Origin: UBA10649 sp963842725
Lineage (GTDB): Bacteria > Actinomycetota > Actinomycetes > S36-B12
Reading direction: 5' to 3'
Length of the DNA stretch: 64,000 nt
Assembly: GCA_963842725.1 (NCBI GenBank)
Contig: CAWJHN010000001.1
Coordinates: forward strand, 124,001 to 188,000
The notes below the pieces were generated by a model. The model saw nothing but the letters and a program-made list of their open reading frames with translations. It was not told the DNA's origin and did not search any database. This document shows positions 18,202-27,072 of this stretch, piece by piece; the stretch's first letter is position 1, and every line of letters starts with the position of its first letter. Both the position numbers and the translations under genes were made by a program.

Positions 18202-19491
18202 CTAGGTGCGGATGTGCCCGTCCCCCGTGACGACGTAGGTGGTCGTGGTCAGCTCGGTGAGGCCCATGGGACCGCGCGCGTGCAGCTTCTGGGTCGAGAT
18301 GCCGATCTCGGCGCCGAAGCCGAACTCCCCGCCGTCGGTGAACCGGGTCGACGCGTTCACCATGACCGCCGCGGAGTCGACCCCCGCCACGAAGCGCTGA
18401 GCCGCGGACTGGCTGTCGGTGACGATCGCCTCGGTGTGGCCCGACGACCATCGGCGGATGTGGTCGAGGGCATCGTCGATCGAGTCGACGATGCCGGCTG
18501 CGATGTCAAGCGAGTAGTACTCCGACGCCCAGTCCTCGTCGGTGACGTCGGCGAAGCCGACGCCCGTGCCGGTGGCATGGAGCGCAAAGCGGCGGTCGCC
18601 GTGGATGGTCACGCCGGCCTCGCGCAGCGCCTCGAGCGCTCGCGGCAGGAAGGCGTCTGCGATGTCGCGGTGCACGAGCACCGTCTCGGCCGCGTTGCAC
18701 ACGCTGACGCGCTGGGCCTTGCTGTTGAGCAGGATCGCGATGGCCTTGTCGATGTCGGCGTCCTTGTCGACGTACACGTGGCAATTCCCGACGCCGGTCT
18801 CGATGACGGGCACGGTCGAGTTGTCGACGACACTGCGGATCAGTGCGGCGCCGCCCCTGGGGATCAGCACGTCGACGAGGCCGCGCGCCGTCATCAGGTG
18901 CCGGACCGACTCGTGCGAGTCGCCGGGCACGGTCTGGATCGCGTCCGCGGGCAGCCCGGCTTCGACCAGGGCGTCCCGCATCACCCCGGCCAGCGCCTCG
19001 TTGCTCGCGGCCGCCGATGAGGAACCTCGCAGCAGGGCCGCGTTGCCGCTCTTGAGGCACAGTCCCGCTGCGTCGACGGTGACGTTCGGGCGCGCCTCGT
19101 AGATCATCCCGACGACGCCCAAGGGCACTCGCACCTGCCGCACCTGAAGCCCGTTGGGCAGCGTGTAGCCGCGCACGACCTCGCCGACGGGGTCGGGAAG
19201 GGCGGCGACGTCGCGGAGCGCCTCGGCGATGGCCGTGATGCGGTCGGGGGTCAGGGTCAGCCGGTCGACGAGGGCCTCGGAGGTGCCGCTCGCCCGGGCA
19301 CGGGCCACGTCGGCCTCGTTGGCACGGACGATCTCGTCCGCCCGCTCATCGAGCGCGTCGGCCATCGCGATCAGGGCGGCGTCCTTCTCGTCTCGCGTCA
19401 GCCGCCGCAGGGACACCGACGCCGTGCGGGCCCGACGGGCGGTGGCGAGCACGAGATCGCGCTCGTCGGAGGGCACGGTCGGTTCGGTCAT
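18202..19491 (-). CDS. proA: Gamma-glutamyl phosphate reductase ProA
   Basis: ProA reduces gamma-glutamyl phosphate to glutamate semialdehyde, the second step of proline synthesis. The 429 residues match the family; the catalytic Cys is in QRVSVCNAAET (~residue 262), and VRVPLGVVGMIYEARPNVT and PRGGAALI are family signatures. The ATG at 19491 is preceded by TAGGCT at 7 bp; the frame extends further upstream only through a palindromic repeat. Its partner proB lies ~600 bp upstream, with a hypothetical gene between them. Confidence 0.96.
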   Translation of the reverse strand: MTEPTVPSDERDLVLATARRARTASVSLRRLTRDEKDAALIAMADALDERADEIVRANEADVARARASGTSEALVDRLTLTPDRITAIAEALRDVAALPDPVGEVVRGYTLPNGLQVRQVRVPLGVVGMIYEARPNVTVDAAGLCLKSGNAALLRGSSSAAASNEALAGVMRDALVEAGLPADAIQTVPGDSHESVRHLMTARGLVDVLIPRGGAALIRSVVDNSTVPVIETGVGNCHVYVDKDADIDKAIAILLNSKAQRVSVCNAAETVLVHRDIADAFLPRALEALREAGVTIHGDRRFALHATGTGVGFADVTDEDWASEYYSLDIAAGIVDSIDDALDHIRRWSSGHTEAIVTDSQSAAQRFVAGVDSAAVMVNASTRFTDGGEFGFGAEIGISTQKLHARGPMGLTELTTTTYVVTGDGHIRT

Positions 19492-19498
19492 GGCGGCC

Positions 19499-19504
19499 AG
19501 CCTA
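19499..19504 (-). promoter_or_regulatory. -10 box of a leaderless proA promoter
   Basis: TAGGCT on the minus strand lies 7 bp before the proA ATG, with no Shine-Dalgarno between. The palindromic repeat at 19531-19595 lies just upstream. Confidence 0.5.
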
Positions 19505-19530
19505 CCGACCCCCTCGGCCCACCCCCGGTC

Positions 19531-19595
19531 CCGTCGACCTTGAGGTTGGCGGCGATCCGCTGCGCGGATTCCGCCGCCAACCTCAAGGTCGACGG
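19531..19595 (-). repeat. Palindromic repeat copy 1
   Basis: This is a 65-bp inverted repeat built on GACCTTGAGGTTGGCGG and its complement. Read on the minus strand, its central part is identical to copies 5 and 6, so this copy is inverted relative to them. It lies between the start of proA and the end of the hypothetical gene 19643-20050. No run of T follows it on either side. Confidence 0.95.
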
Positions 19596-19642
19596 AAGTG
19601 TCGGGGTTGTCGGGGTGGGTGGGACGCGGTTCGGGGCGCCGC

Positions 19643-20050
19643 TCAGAACGGGATGACGCGGCCGGCGGCCACCAGGCCAGGCTGCTCGTGGATGTACCGC
19701 CCACGCCGATGGAACGTCTCGCGATCGACCACCTCGACGCCGACGACGCGCCACGCTGGCAGCTGGGCAGAAGCCGTGTGCTCGTCCCAGAGCAGGACGG
19801 CCATGCGCAGCGCCGTGGCGACGTCGCCGGCCTCCTCCCAGTACCGGACCTCGGCCCGGTCCGTCGAGAACCGCCCGGACAGCAGGAACGGATGCTCCTC
19901 GCTCAGCCGCTCGAGGGCCGACTTGATCACGGCGGCCGGCACGGCCCGACCCGCAACGGTCAGCGTGATGTGCCACATCGGCCGCGCGGCTACGGCCTCG
20001 TCATCGCCGTCGGCGACCGGGCGCAGCCGCGGGGTCTCCGCAGCATCCAT
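19643..20050 (-). CDS. Conserved hypothetical protein between proA and proB
   Basis: This 135-residue protein is not recognised. It is acidic at the N-terminus, has a predicted alpha/beta pattern (MWHITLTVAGRAVPAAVIKSAL) and no signal peptide or membrane helix. GGGAG five bases before the ATG at 20050 supports the start. It lies 30 bp after proB and may be read with it, and it is followed by a palindromic repeat. Confidence 0.65.
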   Translation of the reverse strand: MDAAETPRLRPVADGDDEAVAARPMWHITLTVAGRAVPAAVIKSALERLSEEHPFLLSGRFSTDRAEVRYWEEAGDVATALRMAVLLWDEHTASAQLPAWRVVGVEVVDRETFHRRGRYIHEQPGLVAAGRVIPF

Positions 20051-20080
20051 GCCGACTCCCGAACGCTCGTCGGCGTGCCG

Positions 20081-21208
20081 TCAGGTGGTCAGGATCACCA
20101 GGTCGTCGCGGTGGACGATCTCGCGTTCGTAGGCCGGCCCGAGCTCACGCGCCAGTTCTCGTGTGGAGCGACCGAGAAGGCTCGGCAACTCCTGTGCGTC
20201 AAAGTTGACCAAACCTCGGGCGATGATGTGGCCGTTTTCGTCCAAAAGGTCCACCGGATCGCCAGCGACGAACGTCCCGTCTATCGCGGTGACGCCCGCC
20301 GGCAGGAGGGACGAGCGACGTTGGACGACGGCAGTGACCGCACCGTGGTCGAGGTGGAGCCGCCCGGCCGGAGCCGTCGCGTGCGCGAGCCACAGCAGCC
20401 GCGTGGAGGTCCGCTCCCCCGTCGGATGGAACACGGTGCCGACGTCGGCGGTCGTGAGGGCGCTCGACACGTCGGCCGCGGATGCCAGGAGCACCGGGAT
20501 TCCCGCGGACGTCGCGATGCTCGCCGCCTGCACCTTGGTCGTCATGCCGCCGAGTCCGACTCCCGTGGCGCCGGTTCCCCTGACGCGGACACCGGCGAGG
20601 TCTGCGGGTCCCCGCACGTCGGTGATCAGCCGGGTGCCCTCCCGGCTCGGCGGCCCGTCGAACAGGCCCTCCACGTCCGACAGGAGCGTCAGGGCGTCCG
20701 CCTGCACCACGTGCGCGACCAGTGCGGCAAGCCGGTCGTTGTCGCCGAACCGGATCTCGTCGGTTGCCACCGTGTCGTTCTCGTTGACGATCGGGACGAC
20801 GCCCAGGTCGAGCAGCCGGAACAGGGTCCGCTGCGCGTTGCGGTAGTGGCTGCGGCGGATCACGTCGTCGGCCGTCACGAGCACCTGGCCCACCGTCAGT
20901 CCGTGCCGTGCGAAGGCGATGCTGTACTGGGCCACGAGCATGCCCTGCCCCACCGACGCCGCCGCCTGCTGCGTGGCCAGGTCCCGCGGCCGGCGCTTGA
21001 GCCCGAGCGTCGGGAATCCGGTGGCGATCGCGCCGCTCGACACCAGGACCACCTGCTGCCCGGCATGATGACGAGCGGCAATCTGCTCGACCAGCGCATC
21101 GATGCGATCCACATCGAGACCCCCACCGAGCCGGGTCAGGGACGACGATCCGACCTTGACGACCATGCGTGGCGCGGCCGCGATGCGTGCGCGGATCTCG
21201 TGGGTCAC
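20081..21208 (-). CDS. proB: Glutamate 5-kinase ProB
   Basis: ProB phosphorylates glutamate, the first and feedback-inhibited step of proline synthesis. The 375-residue protein has an N-terminal amino-acid-kinase domain (VVKVGSSSL at ~residue 16, NENDTVATDE ~144-153, GTGGMxTK-type loop as VGLGGMTTK) and a C-terminal PUA domain from ~residue 280, the usual bacterial layout. The GTG start overlaps the obg stop (GTGA), a conserved obg-proB arrangement. Confidence 0.96.
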   Translation of the reverse strand: MTHEIRARIAAAPRMVVKVGSSSLTRLGGGLDVDRIDALVEQIAARHHAGQQVVLVSSGAIATGFPTLGLKRRPRDLATQQAAASVGQGMLVAQYSIAFARHGLTVGQVLVTADDVIRRSHYRNAQRTLFRLLDLGVVPIVNENDTVATDEIRFGDNDRLAALVAHVVQADALTLLSDVEGLFDGPPSREGTRLITDVRGPADLAGVRVRGTGATGVGLGGMTTKVQAASIATSAGIPVLLASAADVSSALTTADVGTVFHPTGERTSTRLLWLAHATAPAGRLHLDHGAVTAVVQRRSSLLPAGVTAIDGTFVAGDPVDLLDENGHIIARGLVNFDAQELPSLLGRSTRELARELGPAYEREIVHRDDLVILTT

Positions 21209-22587
21209 GCCCGGTCACCGCCGGTGAGCTCGTCGAGGCGGGCATCGAGCCGGACGTCGGTGCCCCGGGGCCCGGCGTGCGGCGCGTCTCCCGCGAGGAG
21301 CGTCGGGTACCAGTCGAACACGACGGCGTCGTCCCCACCGATCATCACGGTGCAGCCCGGCGTCGCGCCCTGCTTGATCAGCAGCTCCTCGACCCCGAGC
21401 CGGGCCAGGCGGTCCGCGAGGTAGCCGACGGCCTCGTCGTTGCTGAAGTCGGTCTGACGGACCCAGCGCTCGGGCCGATCGCCGCGGACGCGGAAGCCGT
21501 CAGGCTCCTCGGTGACGGTGAACCCGGCGTCGTCCACGGCCTTCGGAGTAACGACGACCCGCACGTTCTCGTCGGGCTCGGCAGCCTTGCGCGCGGCCAC
21601 GACCCGCTCGGCCATCCCGAACGACAGCTGGCGCAGCCCCTCGTGGGTGGCCGCCGATATCTCGAAGACGGGGTAGCCCCGCGCCTCCAGCAACGGCTTG
21701 ACCATCTCGGCGAGCACGCGGGCGTCGGGAACGTCGATCTTGTTCAGGGCGACGAGCCGCGGGCGGTCGTGCAGGCCGCCGTACAGGGCGAGCTCGTTCT
21801 CGATGGCGTCGAGGTCATCGATGGGGTCGCGTCCTGGATCGATGGTCGCGCAGTCCAGCACGTGCACGAGCACGCTGCAGCGCTCGACGTGCCGCAGGAA
21901 CTCCAGCCCGAGCCCCTTGCCCTGGCTGGCCCCGGGGATCAGGCCCGGCACGTCGGCCACGGTGTAGACGACCTCGCCGGCGGTCACGACCCCCAGGTTC
22001 GGCACCAGGGTCGTGAAGGGGTAGTCGGCGATCTTGGGGCGGGCGGCCGACATGGCCGCGACCACGCTGGACTTGCCCGCGCTCGGGAAGCCGACCAGAG
22101 CCACGTCGGCGACGATCTTCAGCTCCAGGACCACCTCGCGGTGCTCGCCCGGCTCGCCGAGCAGGGCGAAGCCCGGTGCCTTGCGTCGCGGCGAGGCCAG
22201 CGCGGCGTTGCCGAGGCCGCCGCGTCCGCCTCGGGCGATGACGTACGAGACCCCTGCCCCGACGAGGTCGGCCAGCACCTCTCCGCCGGGCGTCGTGACG
22301 ACGGTGCCGCTCGGCACCCGCAGGACGACGTCCGATGCCTTGGCGCCGTGCCGGTGGCCTCCCTGGCCGGGCTTGCCGTTCATGGCCTTCTTGTGGGGCC
22401 CGTGATGGAACTCCAGGAGGGTCGTCACGCCGGGGTCGACCACGGCGATGATGTCGCCGCCGCTGCCGCCGTTGCCGCCGTCCGGTCCGCCGAGCGGCTT
22501 GAACTTCTCGCGCATGATGGAGGCGCAGCCGTTGCCGCCGTCGCCCGCCTGCGCGTGCAGCGTGACGTGATCAACGAACGTGGCCAT
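21205..22587 (-). CDS. obg: Obg GTPase
   Basis: Obg is a ribosome-associated GTPase needed for growth and stress control. The 460 residues begin with the glycine-rich Obg fold (HAQAGDGGNGCASIMREKF), followed by the G domain (G1 GFPSAGKSS, G3 DVPGLI, G4 NKID) and an OCT C-terminal domain. The start ATFVDHVTLHAQ is typical; an upstream in-frame start lacks support. GAGGG precedes the ATG by about 5 bp. It is followed by proB with a four-base overlap. Confidence 0.96.
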   Translation of the reverse strand: MATFVDHVTLHAQAGDGGNGCASIMREKFKPLGGPDGGNGGSGGDIIAVVDPGVTTLLEFHHGPHKKAMNGKPGQGGHRHGAKASDVVLRVPSGTVVTTPGGEVLADLVGAGVSYVIARGGRGGLGNAALASPRRKAPGFALLGEPGEHREVVLELKIVADVALVGFPSAGKSSVVAAMSAARPKIADYPFTTLVPNLGVVTAGEVVYTVADVPGLIPGASQGKGLGLEFLRHVERCSVLVHVLDCATIDPGRDPIDDLDAIENELALYGGLHDRPRLVALNKIDVPDARVLAEMVKPLLEARGYPVFEISAATHEGLRQLSFGMAERVVAARKAAEPDENVRVVVTPKAVDDAGFTVTEEPDGFRVRGDRPERWVRQTDFSNDEAVGYLADRLARLGVEELLIKQGATPGCTVMIGGDDAVVFDWYPTLLAGDAPHAGPRGTDVRLDARLDELTGGDRA

Positions 22588-22628
22588 GGTGCCCTCATTC
22601 TTCCGTAGACGTGCGCCCACCCGCGGTT

Positions 22629-22683
22629 GAGTGGCGAGTGGTGTCGGGATCTGGCGGCTGGGGAACGCCACAAGTCGCCACTC
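22629..22683. repeat. Inverted repeat upstream of obg
   Basis: GAGTGGCGA at 22629-22637 is repeated in inverted form, TCGCCACTC, at 22675-22683, enclosing 37 bp. It lies in the 174 bp between rpmA and obg. The role is unknown; it could be part of the obg promoter region or a small repeat unrelated to the main palindrome family. Confidence 0.5.
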
Positions 22684-22713
22684 GACGTGGGGGTTCGGCG
22701 CGAGAATGCGGAA

Positions 22714-22735
22714 GGGCGGGCCCGAAGGCCCGCCC
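22714..22735 (-). terminator. Likely terminator downstream of rpmA
   Basis: GGGCGGGCC-TTCG-GGCCCGCCC on the minus strand forms a perfect 9-bp stem with a UUCG loop, followed by TTCC. It lies 26 bp after the rpmA stop. The U-tract is weak, as is usual in high-GC actinobacteria. Confidence 0.65.
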
Positions 22736-22761
22736 CACCGATGCTCACGAGTGTGCCGGTG

Positions 22762-23016
22762 CTACTCGCCTGCGACGATGTTGACGACTCGCCGGCCGCG
22801 GTGCATACCGAACTGGACCTTGCCGGGCGCGAGCGCGAACAGGGTGTCGTCACCGCCACGGCCGACATTGTCGCCGGGGTGGAAGTGCGTGCCACGCTGG
22901 CGCACGATGATCTCGCCGGCGTTGACCTCCTGGCCGCCGTAGCGCTTCACGCCCAGGCGCTGGGCGTTGGAGTCGCGGCCGTTGCGGGTGCTGGATGCAC
23001 CTTTCTTGTGTGCCAT
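22762..23016 (-). CDS. rpmA: 50S ribosomal protein L27
   Basis: The 84-residue protein starts MAHKKGASSTRNGRDSNAQR and continues with RYGGQEVNAGEIIVRQRGT, which are L27 signatures. It sits 4 bp after rplU, the near-universal order. There is no N-terminal cleavage motif of the Firmicutes type. Confidence 0.98.
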   Translation of the reverse strand: MAHKKGASSTRNGRDSNAQRLGVKRYGGQEVNAGEIIVRQRGTHFHPGDNVGRGGDDTLFALAPGKVQFGMHRGRRVVNIVAGE

Positions 23017-23020
23017 CAGT

Positions 23021-23335
23021 TCACTTCCCGGGGGTGATGTCGGTGACCTTGACCGCGGTGAGCTCCTGACGGTGCCCCTGGCGACGGCGGTAGCCGGTCT
23101 TGTTCTTGTACTTCAGGATGTCGATCTTGGGGCCGCGGTGGTGATCGACGATCTCTGCGGTGCAGGTGGCCTTCGCCAGCACCGCGGGATCCGACGTGAC
23201 GGCTGCACCGTCGACGAGGAGCAGGACCGGCAGGGCCAGCGACGCGCCCGGCTCTCCCGCCTGGCGGTCGAGTACCACGACGTCGCCGACTGCGACCTTC
23301 TCTTGCCGGCCGCCGGCACGGACGATGGCGTACAC
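23021..23335 (-). CDS. rplU: 50S ribosomal protein L21
   Basis: The 104-residue protein begins MYAIVRAGGRQEKVAVGD and ends with KYKNKTGYRRRQGHRQ, both characteristic of L21. It uses a GTG start and is translated just ahead of rpmA. The 5' leader (~90 nt) holds a small hairpin GCGCC/GGCGC. Confidence 0.98.
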   Translation of the reverse strand: MYAIVRAGGRQEKVAVGDVVVLDRQAGEPGASLALPVLLLVDGAAVTSDPAVLAKATCTAEIVDHHRGPKIDILKYKNKTGYRRRQGHRQELTAVKVTDITPGK

Positions 23336-23427
23336 CGCTTACTCCTGTCGTTCTGGATCGCTGGAAACGGATCCTGGATCATGTCTCCGGACAAGCCGGA
23401 GGGCGCCGAAGAGGCGCGCAAGGGTCA

Positions 23428-23457
23428 AGGATACGGATGCCCCTCCCACGGGGTCAA
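23428..23457 (-). promoter_or_regulatory. Putative housekeeping promoter of rplU-rpmA
   Basis: On the minus strand TTGACC (23452-23457) is separated by 18 bp from TATCCT (23428-23433), close to the TTGACA/TATAAT pattern. It begins just beyond the RNase E/G stop and leaves a leader of about 85 nt with two small hairpins before rplU. Confidence 0.5.
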
Positions 23458-23468
23458 ACCGCACCCCC

Positions 23469-26126
23469 TCAGGCCTCGTCGTCGACCTCGACCTCGATGT
23501 CGTCGCCCGTCGCGTGCACGGCCGCCTCAGCGACCTCGCGTGCCAGCTCGGCCACGTCGATCTCGGCGACGCCCGCCTCGGACAGCTCCTCGAGATCCGC
23601 CTCGGCGATCACGGCCAGCTCGGCCTGGACGACGTCCTCGGCCTCGATGACGTCGTCCGCCTCGTTGTCGGCCATCTCTGCCTCCTCATGGGCCGCGAGG
23701 GCTCGCGCCGCGACGTCGGCCGGGTCGACCGCGTTGGCCGGTCGCCGATACCTCGGCGACTGCTCGGCGTGGTCATGGTCCCCGTGCAGCGACACCTTGA
23801 TCCCTCTGCCATTGCAATGGTCGCAGGTCTCGGAGAAGGACTCCAGCAGGCCCGAGCCGATGCGCTTGCGCGTCATCTGGACCAGTCCGAGCGAGGTCAC
23901 CTCGGCCACCTGGTGCTTGGTCCGATCGCGCCCGAGGCACTCGACGAGGCGACGGAGCACGAGGTCGCGGTTGCTCTCCAGGACCATGTCGATGAAGTCG
24001 ACGACGATGATGCCGCCGATGTCCCGCAGGCGCAGCTGACGGACGATCTCCTCGGCCGCCTCCAGGTTGTTGCGCGTGACGGTCTGCTCGAGGTTCCCGC
24101 CCTGACCGGTGAACTTGCCGGTGTTGACGTCGACGACCGTCATGGCCTCGGTGCGGTCGATCACCAGCGAGCCGCCCGACGGCAGGTAGACCTTGCGGTC
24201 CAGTGCCTTCATCAGCTGCTCCTCGACGCGGTACTCCGCGAAGACGTCGTTGCTGGCCACCCAGTGCTGCAGCCGGTCCACCAGGTCCGGGGCGACGGCG
24301 CCGATGTACGCGCTGATGGCGGTCCAGGCGGTGTCGCCCGCGATGACGAGCTGATGCACGTCCTCGTTGAAGATGTCGCGGACGACCTTGATGGCCAGGT
24401 CCGGCTCGCTGTACAGCAGCGCCGGCGGGCTCGCCGACTTCGCGGCCGACGTGATGTCGCGCCACTGGCCGGTCAGCCGGGCCACGTCCTGCTCCAGCGA
24501 CTCCTCCGGCGCTCCCTCGGCGGCGGTGCGCACGATGACGCCCGCATCCTCGGGCATGACGCGCTTGAGAATCGACTTCAGGCGGCTGCGCTCGACATCG
24601 GGCAGCTTGCGGCTGATCCCGGTCATGGAGCCATCGGGGACGTACACGAGGAATCGGCCGGGCAGCGAGATCTGGCTCGTGAGCCGTGCGCCCTTCTGGC
24701 CGACCGGGTCCTTGGTGACCTGGACGAGCACCGGGTCGCCGGACTTGAGGGCGAACTCGATACGCTTGGGCTGGCCCTCGAGGCCGGCCGCGTCCCAGTT
24801 GACCTCGCCGGCGTAGAGCACCGCGTTGCGGCCCCGACCGATGTCGACGAATGCGGCCTCCATGCTGGGCAGCACGTTCTGCACCCGGCCGAGGTGCACG
24901 TTTCCGACCATCGACGACGACGAGCCACGCGTCACGTAGTGCTCGACGAGGACACCGTCCTCGAGCACCGCGATCTGGGTGCGGTCGCCGTTCTGGCGCA
25001 CGACCATGACGCGATCGACGGCCTCCCGGCGCGCCAGGAACTCCGCCTCGGTCAGGATCGGGGCCCGACGGCGACCGGCCTCACGGCCCTCGCGCCGACG
25101 CTGCTTCTTGGCCTCAAGGCGGGTCGACCCGCGGACGCTGGTGACGTCGTCGTTGCCGTTCGAGCCGGTGGACTTGCCTCGGGGCTCGCGCACCCGGACG
25201 ACCGTGTTCGGCGGATCATCGGGAGAGGAGTCGAGGTCTCCATCGGCTCCGCGCCTGCGACGGCGCCGTCGACGGCGGCTGGCCGGACTGTCGGCGTCCT
25301 CGCCATCGGCCCCGGCCTCGTCCTCACCCTCCGCGGTCGACTCGTCGTCGCCCTCGGCGGTGCCGTCCTCGTCGCCGGTGCGGCGCTTGCGCCCACGGCC
25401 ACCTCGACGACGGCGCTTGCGGCGCGCGCCCTCGTCGGAACCGTCGTCCGCTGCCTCGTCGCCGGACTCGGTCTCCTCGGCGAGTTCCGCGTCGGTCTCC
25501 TCCACGGGGGCCGGTGCGGCCGCCTTGCGGCGGGTCCGTCGGGCCGGCGCGACGGACGTCGGGGCCTCCTCGACCGCCTGCTCGGCGGCCGGCTCGCTCG
25601 CGGCACCGCGGCGACGGCGGGCGCGGGTGACGGGCGCAGCGACGGAGTCATCGCTGCCCGCCTCGCCGCCCATGCCCGGCTCGGGAGCCTGGAAGGTGGG
25701 AGCGACGAACGCCGGCGCCACGAACGCCGGGACGATCATGCGCGCGGACTCCGGCTCGGCGACGCTCTCGGCCGGCGCCTCGGCCCGGGTGGCGGCCTTT
25801 CGGGTTCGCTTGGCGGCGGGCCGCTTGGCCGGCGCCTGGTCCGGTGCCGGCGTGTCGACGGGTGCGGGGGGAGACGCGGGCTCCGCGGCCGCTGCCGCCT
25901 TGCTCGTCGACTTGCGCGCCGTGGTCTTCTTGACCGCCGCCTTCCGGGTCGAGGCCTTCTTCACGGCCGGGGCCTCAGGGGCGGGCGGTGCGGGCGCCTC
26001 GACGGCGACCGGAGGGCCGGCCGGCCGGCTGGCGGCCCGGCGGCGGACCCGCTTGGCGACCGCTTCCTGATCCGGTGCCGACGGGGCGGCGTCCGTGCTG
26101 GCGCTGTTGGTGTTGTCGTCGACCAT
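23469..26126 (-). CDS. rne: Ribonuclease E/G
   Basis: This is the main endoribonuclease for RNA decay and rRNA maturation. The ~350-residue N-terminal part is disordered and rich in Ala, Pro, Lys, Arg and Glu, as in actinobacterial RNase E. It is followed by the S1 domain and the DNase-I-like catalytic core with DVNTGKFTGQG, and the zinc-link region as CDHCNGRG near residue 768. The C-terminal ~100 residues are strongly acidic. ATG 26126 has AAAGGAG nine bases upstream; an earlier ATG (26225) lacks a site. The 200 bp further upstream hold no gene. Confidence 0.93.
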   Translation of the reverse strand: MVDDNTNSASTDAAPSAPDQEAVAKRVRRRAASRPAGPPVAVEAPAPPAPEAPAVKKASTRKAAVKKTTARKSTSKAAAAAEPASPPAPVDTPAPDQAPAKRPAAKRTRKAATRAEAPAESVAEPESARMIVPAFVAPAFVAPTFQAPEPGMGGEAGSDDSVAAPVTRARRRRGAASEPAAEQAVEEAPTSVAPARRTRRKAAAPAPVEETDAELAEETESGDEAADDGSDEGARRKRRRRGGRGRKRRTGDEDGTAEGDDESTAEGEDEAGADGEDADSPASRRRRRRRRRGADGDLDSSPDDPPNTVVRVREPRGKSTGSNGNDDVTSVRGSTRLEAKKQRRREGREAGRRRAPILTEAEFLARREAVDRVMVVRQNGDRTQIAVLEDGVLVEHYVTRGSSSSMVGNVHLGRVQNVLPSMEAAFVDIGRGRNAVLYAGEVNWDAAGLEGQPKRIEFALKSGDPVLVQVTKDPVGQKGARLTSQISLPGRFLVYVPDGSMTGISRKLPDVERSRLKSILKRVMPEDAGVIVRTAAEGAPEESLEQDVARLTGQWRDITSAAKSASPPALLYSEPDLAIKVVRDIFNEDVHQLVIAGDTAWTAISAYIGAVAPDLVDRLQHWVASNDVFAEYRVEEQLMKALDRKVYLPSGGSLVIDRTEAMTVVDVNTGKFTGQGGNLEQTVTRNNLEAAEEIVRQLRLRDIGGIIVVDFIDMVLESNRDLVLRRLVECLGRDRTKHQVAEVTSLGLVQMTRKRIGSGLLESFSETCDHCNGRGIKVSLHGDHDHAEQSPRYRRPANAVDPADVAARALAAHEEAEMADNEADDVIEAEDVVQAELAVIAEADLEELSEAGVAEIDVAELAREVAEAAVHATGDDIEVEVDDEA

Positions 26127-26326
26127 GTGGCCGTGCTCCTTTGCGGCGCCCCGGCCGGACACGTACCCGGGCCGTGCGCCCTGATCGTGCGAGTCGTCGG
26201 TGATCCGCGGCTCGTCAAGCTTCATGGGCTGCGGGCGAGGAGCGCGCATGGGGCGCGACCGGCCTCGTTCCGCCGGCGACGCTCACTCATTCAGAACCCG
26301 TCGGGAAACCTTCCCGCCCGGTGCCC

Positions 26327-27070
26327 TCAGCCCACCCGGTCAGGGGTGAACGGATCGGTCACCGAGGTTCCTGCCTCGTCGAGCGGCCCCTGTGCCAGCC
26401 GGGTCACCCGTGGGGGCTTCGGCGGCACGAGGTCAGCCACGCGGCGAAGCGCGGAGAGAACGTCGTCGGGTCGAACGGACGGAGTTCCGTGTCGAACGAC
26501 CAAGGTGAGTATCGCACAGTCGGCTTCGGCGCCGCCGTCAGCCGCGCACTGCGCGCTCAGAACGGCCCCGCGCGCGTCGAACGTCCGCTTGCCGTTCTTC
26601 ATCATGCGCTCGACGAGCACCTCGGTCTCAGCGAGCAGTCGGTCCACGGCCGCCTGGGCCTGCTGGCCGGTCACCCCGGGCAGTTCGACCCGCCAGATGC
26701 TGGCCTCGAGCCGGTTGACGAAGTCCGGGGTGCGGGCCTCGACGACCTCGACCACGTCCAGGCCGGGGGGCAGCGCCTCGTCCAGCGCCTGTCGCACGGC
26801 CCCGGGATCACATGCCTGGGCGACCCCGATCTCGACGTACTCCGCCTCGCTCGCCACGCCGGTCGGCGCCGAGTTCGCGTACGAGACCTTGGGGTGCGGC
26901 GAGAAGCCCGCGCTGTACGCCATCGGCACCTCGGCTCGGCGCAGCGCCCGCTCAAGGGCGCGCTGGAAGTCGCGGTGGCTGGAGAAGCGCAGGCGACCGC
27001 GCTTGGCGTAGCGCAGGCGCAGCTTCTGGACCGTCGGGGCGACGTCCCGATCGGGAGGCGTGCGTGACAT
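26327..27070 (-). CDS. TIGR03936/DUF2344 radical-SAM-linked protein
   Basis: The 247-residue protein starts with LRLRYAKRGRLRFSSHRDF, the hallmark of the DUF2344 (TIGR03936) family, a partner or fused domain of the TIGR03960 radical SAM protein encoded just upstream. The biochemical role of the pair is not established as far as I know. The start lies 2 bp after the stop of the radical SAM gene, and rne follows, the order typical of actinobacteria. Confidence 0.9.
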   Translation of the reverse strand: MSRTPPDRDVAPTVQKLRLRYAKRGRLRFSSHRDFQRALERALRRAEVPMAYSAGFSPHPKVSYANSAPTGVASEAEYVEIGVAQACDPGAVRQALDEALPPGLDVVEVVEARTPDFVNRLEASIWRVELPGVTGQQAQAAVDRLLAETEVLVERMMKNGKRTFDARGAVLSAQCAADGGAEADCAILTLVVRHGTPSVRPDDVLSALRRVADLVPPKPPRVTRLAQGPLDEAGTSVTDPFTPDRVG

Positions 27071-27072
27071 CC

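Noticed and set aside
19491..19704. Upstream extension of proA
   Set aside because: The frame runs through the palindromic repeat and has no homology; ATG 19491 has a -10 box at 7 bp and matches the family start.
21652..21662. GCCGATAT inside obg as a sigma-28-type promoter
   Set aside because: It is inside a conserved coding region, in antisense to obg, and shows that the 8-mer can occur by chance.
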